A program made the translations under genes and the position numbers. A stretch of DNA of 64,000 nucleotides, taken from assembly GCF_000974985.2 (NCBI RefSeq), contig NZ_LAVA02000034.1:124001-188000 (forward strand), in the 5' to 3' direction. This document shows positions 60,163 to 64,000 of this stretch, in pieces. The DNA is from Streptomyces mangrovisoli. Lineage in GTDB: Bacteria > Actinomycetota > Actinomycetes > Streptomycetales > Streptomycetaceae. A model generated the notes under the pieces. The model was not told the DNA's origin. It searched no databases and saw only the letters and a program-made list of their open reading frames with translations. Every line of letters starts with the position of its first letter. Within the stretch, counting starts at the first letter, position 1.

Positions 60163-60828
60163 CTAGACCGCCCGGTTGCGGCGCCGCGCGAGTTCGTCGG
60201 CCGGGTTCTGGCCGACGAGGGTCTCCCCGGTGTCGACCCGCTCCCCGTGCAGCTGCGACAAGGCGTTCTCCACGTCCCGCCACACCACGCCGACCGCGAT
60301 CCCGAAGATCCCCTGACCGCCCTGGAGCAGGGCGTGCACCTCGTCGGGCGAGGTGCACTCGTAGACGGTGGCGCCGTCGCTCATCAAGGTCATGCGCTCG
60401 AGGTCGCGGAAACCGCGTTCCCTCAGATGCACGACGGCCGTACGGATGTTCTGGAGCGACACCCCCGTGTCGAGGAAGCGCTTGACGATCTTCAGTACGA
60501 CGACGTCGCGGAAGCTGTACAGCCGCTGCGTGCCGGACCCGTACGCGGGCCGCACGCTCGGCTCGACGAGACCGGTGCGCGCCCAGTAGTCCAGTTGCCG
60601 GTAGGTGATGCCCGCGGCGGCGCACGCCGTCGGACCTCGATAGCCGATCTGCTCGGACGTCATGGACGTCGCCCCTCCGCTGCTCGGCACGGCCGCAGGT
60701 CGCTGCGGAGCGCGCTCGGCCGCGCCGCCGCTCGGACGGAGCCGAGCCGCCGGGGGCGGATACGGACCGCTCTCCCCGAAAGCGCGTCCGGGGAAACCCC
60801 CGGCCGTACCGTCGCCGCTGCTGCTCAC
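60163..60828 (-). CDS. MerR-family regulator with disordered N-terminus
   Basis: A 221-residue regulator. Residues 1-55 are Gly/Pro/Ser-rich; the MerR helix-turn-helix follows (ITYRQLDYWARTGLVEPSVR, then GTQRLYSFRDVVVLKIVKRFL), and the C-terminal half is a coiled coil and small domain (VVWRDVENALSQLHGE). It resembles Rv1830 of mycobacteria, which sits in the same gene order. GGAGGT 7 bases before GTG 60828 favours the longer protein over ATG at 60663. Confidence 0.85.
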   Translation of the reverse strand: MSSSGDGTAGGFPGRAFGESGPYPPPAARLRPSGGAAERAPQRPAAVPSSGGATSMTSEQIGYRGPTACAAAGITYRQLDYWARTGLVEPSVRPAYGSGTQRLYSFRDVVVLKIVKRFLDTGVSLQNIRTAVVHLRERGFRDLERMTLMSDGATVYECTSPDEVHALLQGGQGIFGIAVGVVWRDVENALSQLHGERVDTGETLVGQNPADELARRRNRAV

Positions 60829-61081
60829 GCCGACCTCCGTCCTTGACCTGCCTTCTCGACGGTAGGCAGTCACCAGGGGTGCGTCAACGATCGCCACACT
60901 CGGCACGCCGAGTGATAATCACCCTAGGAGTGGTTTCCCGCACCCCACCGCGGGGAAAGGCTAGCCGAATGCTCTCCCGACGGGCCGCAGGACGCTCTCA
61001 ATGGCCGCCGGCACATGCCGCGCATTTCCGCCCGAGCCCGGCGCGTCCCGATCCGGTGAGCCCGGCCCCCGGCACCGCGTC

Positions 61082-61555
61082 TCACTGATTGCTGGTGCCG
61101 AAGTCCTCGGGCGAGATCTGGTCGAGGAACTCGCGGAACTTCTCGACCTCGTCCTCCTGCTCGTCCGGGATCGCGATCCCCGCGTCGTCGAGCACCGTGT
61201 CGCTGCCGTAGATCGGCGTGCCGGTGCGCAGGGCCAGCGCTATGGCGTCGGACGGGCGCGCGCTCACCTCGACCCCGCTGGCGAACACCAGCTCCGCGTA
61301 GAAGACGCCCTCACGCAGATCCGTGATACGCACTTCGGTGAGCTCCTGACCGACCGCCTCCAGCACGTCCTTGAACAGGTCGTGGGTGAGCGGTCGTGCG
61401 GGGGCCATGCCCTGCTGGGCGAAGGCGATCGCCGTCGCCTCCCCGGGGCCGATCCAGATGGGGAGGTACCGGTCCCCTCCCACTTCGCGCAGGAGCACGA
61501 TCGGTTGGTTCGAGGGCATTTCGACCCGGACACCTACGACATCGAGCTCGTTCAC
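61082..61555 (-). CDS. Bifunctional nuclease family (DUF151) protein
   Basis: A 157-residue DUF151/BFN-domain protein. Family core: LREVGGDRYLPIWIGPGEATAIAFAQQG split near residues 22-50, RPLTHDLFKDVLEAVG and the acidic SARPSDAIALALRTGTPIY motif. Family members cut DNA and RNA in plants and are of unknown role in actinobacteria. TAGGGT 6 bases before GTG 61555 (minus strand) suggests a leaderless mRNA. It lies in the same order as Rv1829. Confidence 0.92.
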   Translation of the reverse strand: MNELDVVGVRVEMPSNQPIVLLREVGGDRYLPIWIGPGEATAIAFAQQGMAPARPLTHDLFKDVLEAVGQELTEVRITDLREGVFYAELVFASGVEVSARPSDAIALALRTGTPIYGSDTVLDDAGIAIPDEQEDEVEKFREFLDQISPEDFGTSNQ

Positions 61556-61640
61556 ACAGCAACCCTAGGCCGTGCCCGGGACGTTTGGGTAGTCGGGCCC
61601 GGAACAGGCGGCCGATCCGGCCGTCCCGCACCAGCCGCCC

Positions 61641-62378
61641 TCAGGGCAGCCGCACGCCCAGCGCCGTCTGCACCAGCGCCGCGTGCAGCCGCACCGAGAG
61701 CGCCGCCAGCTCCTTGGTGCGCGCTTCGGCGTGGGCCCTGGTCTGAGGATTGCGATGCCGCTTCAGCGGGGCCACCACCTGATCCACCAGACCCGCCTCA
61801 CGGTCCGCGGCGGCCTTCATCACGCGCAGATGCCGCGGCTCGATGCCGAACCGGCCCAGCTCCGCCACAAGGGTGGCCACCGTGACCGACTCGCCGTCGT
61901 AGACGCCGTCCGCCACGGGCGCGATCAGGCCGTACGACTCCCACTCCTCGAGGTCGCCCTCCGCGATCTCCGCCGCCGCGAGCAGCTCGGCGCGGCCGAT
62001 GCGGGCCGCCGTCGGGCCGTCGGCGGACGGCGGCGCGTTCTCGCCGTCCCGCTGCCGGCCCACGACCGGCAGTTGCACCGCCTCACCGCGCTCCATGGCG
62101 TCCAGGTGCTCGCGGATCACCTTCAGCGGCAGATAGTGATCCCGCTGCATCCGCAGCACATGCCCGAGGCGCTCGACGTCCTGACCGCTGAACTTGCGGT
62201 ACCCGGACGGCGTCCGGCGCGGCTCGATGAGCCCCTCGGACTCCAGGAAGCGGATCTTGGAGATGGTGACTTCGGGGAATTCGTCGCGCAGCACGGTCAG
62301 CACCGTGCCGATGCTCATCAGCTCTCTGTCCGTGGCGGCGGTGCCGTGTCCGGCACCGCCACTCGGTGTGCGAAGCAT
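61641..62378 (-). CDS. ftsR: MerR-type regulator FtsR
   Basis: A 245-residue MerR regulator matching actinobacterial FtsR (Rv1828 type), which activates ftsZ in corynebacteria. Motifs: MSIGTVLTVLRDEFPEVTIS, then KIRFLESEGLIEPRRTPSGY, and the second winged domain LEEWESYGLIAPVADGVYDG. The C-terminus ends in a helix (LVQTALGVRLP). It directly follows the FHA gene (22-base gap), as odhI/garA-ftsR do in other actinobacteria. GAGGGAAGG precedes ATG 62378. Confidence 0.88.
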   Translation of the reverse strand: MLRTPSGGAGHGTAATDRELMSIGTVLTVLRDEFPEVTISKIRFLESEGLIEPRRTPSGYRKFSGQDVERLGHVLRMQRDHYLPLKVIREHLDAMERGEAVQLPVVGRQRDGENAPPSADGPTAARIGRAELLAAAEIAEGDLEEWESYGLIAPVADGVYDGESVTVATLVAELGRFGIEPRHLRVMKAAADREAGLVDQVVAPLKRHRNPQTRAHAEARTKELAALSVRLHAALVQTALGVRLP

Positions 62379-62400
62379 GGACCTTCCCTCGGGGGTCGGG

Positions 62401-63201
62401 TCAGATGCCCTGGCGGCTCGCGTAGAACACCAGACGGTACTTGCCGATCTGGACCTCGTCGCCGTTGGACAGGCCGACCTGGTCGATCCGCTCACGGTTG
62501 ACGTAGGTGCCGTTGAGGCTGCCGACGTCGGCCACCGTGAACGAGCCGTCCGGGCTGCGCCGGAACTCCACATGGCGACGCGAGACCGTCACGTCGTCCA
62601 GGAAGATGTCGCTCTGCGGGTGGCGGCCGGCCGTGGTCAGCTCACCGTCCAGCAGGAAGCGGCTGCCGGAGTTCGGACCGCGGCGCACCACCAGCAGGGC
62701 CGAGCCCAGCGGCAGCGCGTCGACGGCGGCCTGCGCCTCGGGCGACAGCGTCGGCATCTGCGTCTGACCGGTCACCTCGGCGTCGTACGCCTCGATGCCG
62801 GAGATGGAGATCGTGGAAGTCGTCTCGGAGGCACGCTCCGGGACCGCTCCGGGGCGCAGCGGGGCACCGCAGTTGGAGCAGAAGCGGGCGTTCTCCGCAT
62901 TGCGGTTACCGCACCTCGAACACACCTGGACCGGCATCGACGGATCCTCCTGCCCTGCCAGGGCGTTGGACGCGTACGGGTCGGCGGTGAACCCTCCACC
63001 CGTACTTGAGGTTGACGGTTGCCCGAAACCTATGCCGCCGGACCGGGCAGGGTCAACTGACGCCGCGCCCTCACCACCGGGAACCTGATCCCGGAACAGG
63101 GGCCGCTGGCCCTCTGCATCAGGCTGTGCGCGATGACGCGCAGTCGCGTTCTCGTTGCCCTCACGCGCGCTCTTGCCGAACAACTTCCCAAACAACTTCA
63201 C
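62401..63201 (-). CDS. FHA-domain protein (GarA/OdhI-like) with zinc ribbon
   Basis: A 266-residue protein. Residues 94-111 are a zinc ribbon (CSRCGNRNAENARFCSNCG), ETTS at 126-129 is the site phosphorylated by PknB/PknG in GarA and OdhI, and residues about 168-262 are an FHA domain (GRHPQSDIFLDD, SRRH, GSLNGTYVN). GarA-like proteins inhibit 2-oxoglutarate dehydrogenase when unphosphorylated. The N-terminal 90 residues are extra relative to GarA. AAGGGGAA precedes GTG 63201. Confidence 0.92.
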   Translation of the reverse strand: MKLFGKLFGKSAREGNENATARHRAQPDAEGQRPLFRDQVPGGEGAASVDPARSGGIGFGQPSTSSTGGGFTADPYASNALAGQEDPSMPVQVCSRCGNRNAENARFCSNCGAPLRPGAVPERASETTSTISISGIEAYDAEVTGQTQMPTLSPEAQAAVDALPLGSALLVVRRGPNSGSRFLLDGELTTAGRHPQSDIFLDDVTVSRRHVEFRRSPDGSFTVADVGSLNGTYVNRERIDQVGLSNGDEVQIGKYRLVFYASRQGI

Positions 63202-63391
63202 GGGCGATTCCCCTTGACCGAAACAGACCCGCCCGTGGGGCAGGACGAACCCTGATTGCCTTCACCGGCCGACCCGGACACCCTCACAACGTCCGTATCC
63301 ACCAGACAGTTTCCACCAAGCACCAGCGGATCGGTGCGCCGACCCCCCGCAACCTCATGCCCCTGCCGGACGGGCCACATGCACCCCCGGT

Positions 63392-64000
63392 TCACCGGGA
63401 GGACGACCGAGCGTAGTCAGGCTGCTTCGCGGCCCGCAAGGCATCCACAACGATCTTGTCGGATCGCTCGACCGACACCGTGGCCTGCTCCTTCTCCAGA
63501 GTCTGCACCACACCGCCGGGGATGTTGAGCGCCGGCTCCAGGTCCTGGGGCTTGCCGATGACCTTGAAACGATAGGGAGCGGTGATCTTGTTCCCGTCGA
63601 CGTCGACGCTCTTGCCCGAATCCGTCAGATACGTGTTGGTGACGACCCGCACACCGTTCACCTGGATCGCCTCCGCGCCGGCCGCGCGCAGTTCCTGGAT
63701 CGCGTCGAGCAGCATGTCCGCCTGGACCGCCCCCTTCGTGTCCTCGATCGTCATCGTGATGCCGGGTCCCTGCGCGGCCACGGTGCCCGCCAGGATGCCG
63801 AGCTGCTTCTCCTTCTCGGCGGTCTGCTTGCGGGCCTCCGCGGCCTGGTTCGAACTGTTCTCCAGTTCGTCGCGCTGCTTTTCGAGACCCTGCTTCTCGT
63901 CTTGAAGACGCTGCGTACGGTCGTCCAGTTCATCGAGGATGCGCACAAGATCCTCCTGGCGCGCACCCCGCAACGCGCTGTCGCTGTCACTGTTGGACGC
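63392..64000 (-). CDS. DUF881 membrane-linked protein (5' end cut by window)
   Basis: The last 202 residues of a DUF881 protein: a coiled coil (RILDELDDRTQRLQDEKQGL) leads into the DUF881 domain (GPGITMTIEDTKGAVQADML, IQELRAAGAEAIQVNGVRVV, then PYRFKVIGKPQDLEPAL). The frame continues past base 64000, where the N-terminal membrane segment should lie. In mycobacteria DUF881 genes sit next to gcvH and garA, as here apart from the missing gcvH. Function unknown. Confidence 0.88.
   Translation of the reverse strand, partial: ASNSDSDSALRGARQEDLVRILDELDDRTQRLQDEKQGLEKQRDELENSSNQAAEARKQTAEKEKQLGILAGTVAAQGPGITMTIEDTKGAVQADMLLDAIQELRAAGAEAIQVNGVRVVTNTYLTDSGKSVDVDGNKITAPYRFKVIGKPQDLEPALNIPGGVVQTLEKEQATVSVERSDKIVVDALRAAKQPDYARSSSR

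Overview
This window is very GC-rich actinobacterial DNA. Third codon positions are almost all G or C, GTG starts are common, and many genes have a TAnnnT box 6-8 bases before the start codon, which suggests leaderless mRNAs. The gene set (a divergent third EF-Tu, an MshC-era thiol economy hinted at by a sigmaR-like promoter, a tandem glycine riboswitch before gcvP, and a GarA/FtsR block) fits a Streptomyces chromosome, in a core-arm region that from memory resembles the SCO1310-SCO1385 stretch of S. coelicolor. No prophage, insertion sequence, CRISPR array, tRNA or rRNA was seen. Nearly all of the window is ordinary chromosomal housekeeping and accessory genes.

Layout. 1-6.7 kb: the tail of an APC permease, a SixA-like phosphatase, a CoA-binding protein, a YbaK deacylase, an XRE-cupin regulator divergent from a DMT exporter, two left-handed beta-helix enzymes and a DedA protein. 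7-13.2 kb: galU, a thioesterase, twin secreted or anchored proteins of unknown function, an MFS exporter and a spermidine-synthase-like protein. 13.5-24.8 kb: tuf3, an AlkD-like repair protein, a TVP38 protein, a thiolase with an HxlR regulator, uppP, lnt, an oxidoreductase and small proteins. 24.8-30.8 kb: a TPR protein, ung, a pair of SDR reductases, a DUF3037/HipA-like kinase pair, a Rieske lipoprotein and an isochorismatase-like protein.

30.9-44.4 kb: three flavin split-barrel genes, LysR and MocR regulators, two more DMT exporters, a lone Clp N-domain protein, a PadR regulator, an arginase-family protein with a changed metal site, PhzF, a CPBP protease and a glutamate-cysteine ligase family enzyme. 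44.9-50.2 kb: hypothetical genes, a GH43 glycosidase with a perfect 6-1-6 operator, and a full-length APC permease paralogous to the one cut at the left edge. 50.5-54.5 kb: a molybdenum module (MerR-TOBE protein, small molybdopterin oxidoreductase, modABC). 54.6-64 kb: gcvP with its tandem glycine riboswitch, a PRC-barrel protein, dinB, and a MerR / bifunctional nuclease / FtsR / FHA / DUF881 row that matches the mycobacterial gcvB-Rv1830-Rv1829-Rv1828-garA order apart from a missing gcvH.

Two window-wide themes stand out. First, short tandem repeats (15-39 bp units) sit at or just beyond the 3' ends of many genes, and in two cases (the HipA-like kinase and DinB) they have become part of the protein C-terminus. 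Second, divergent regulator-target gene pairs carry clean inverted repeats that can be tested as operators.
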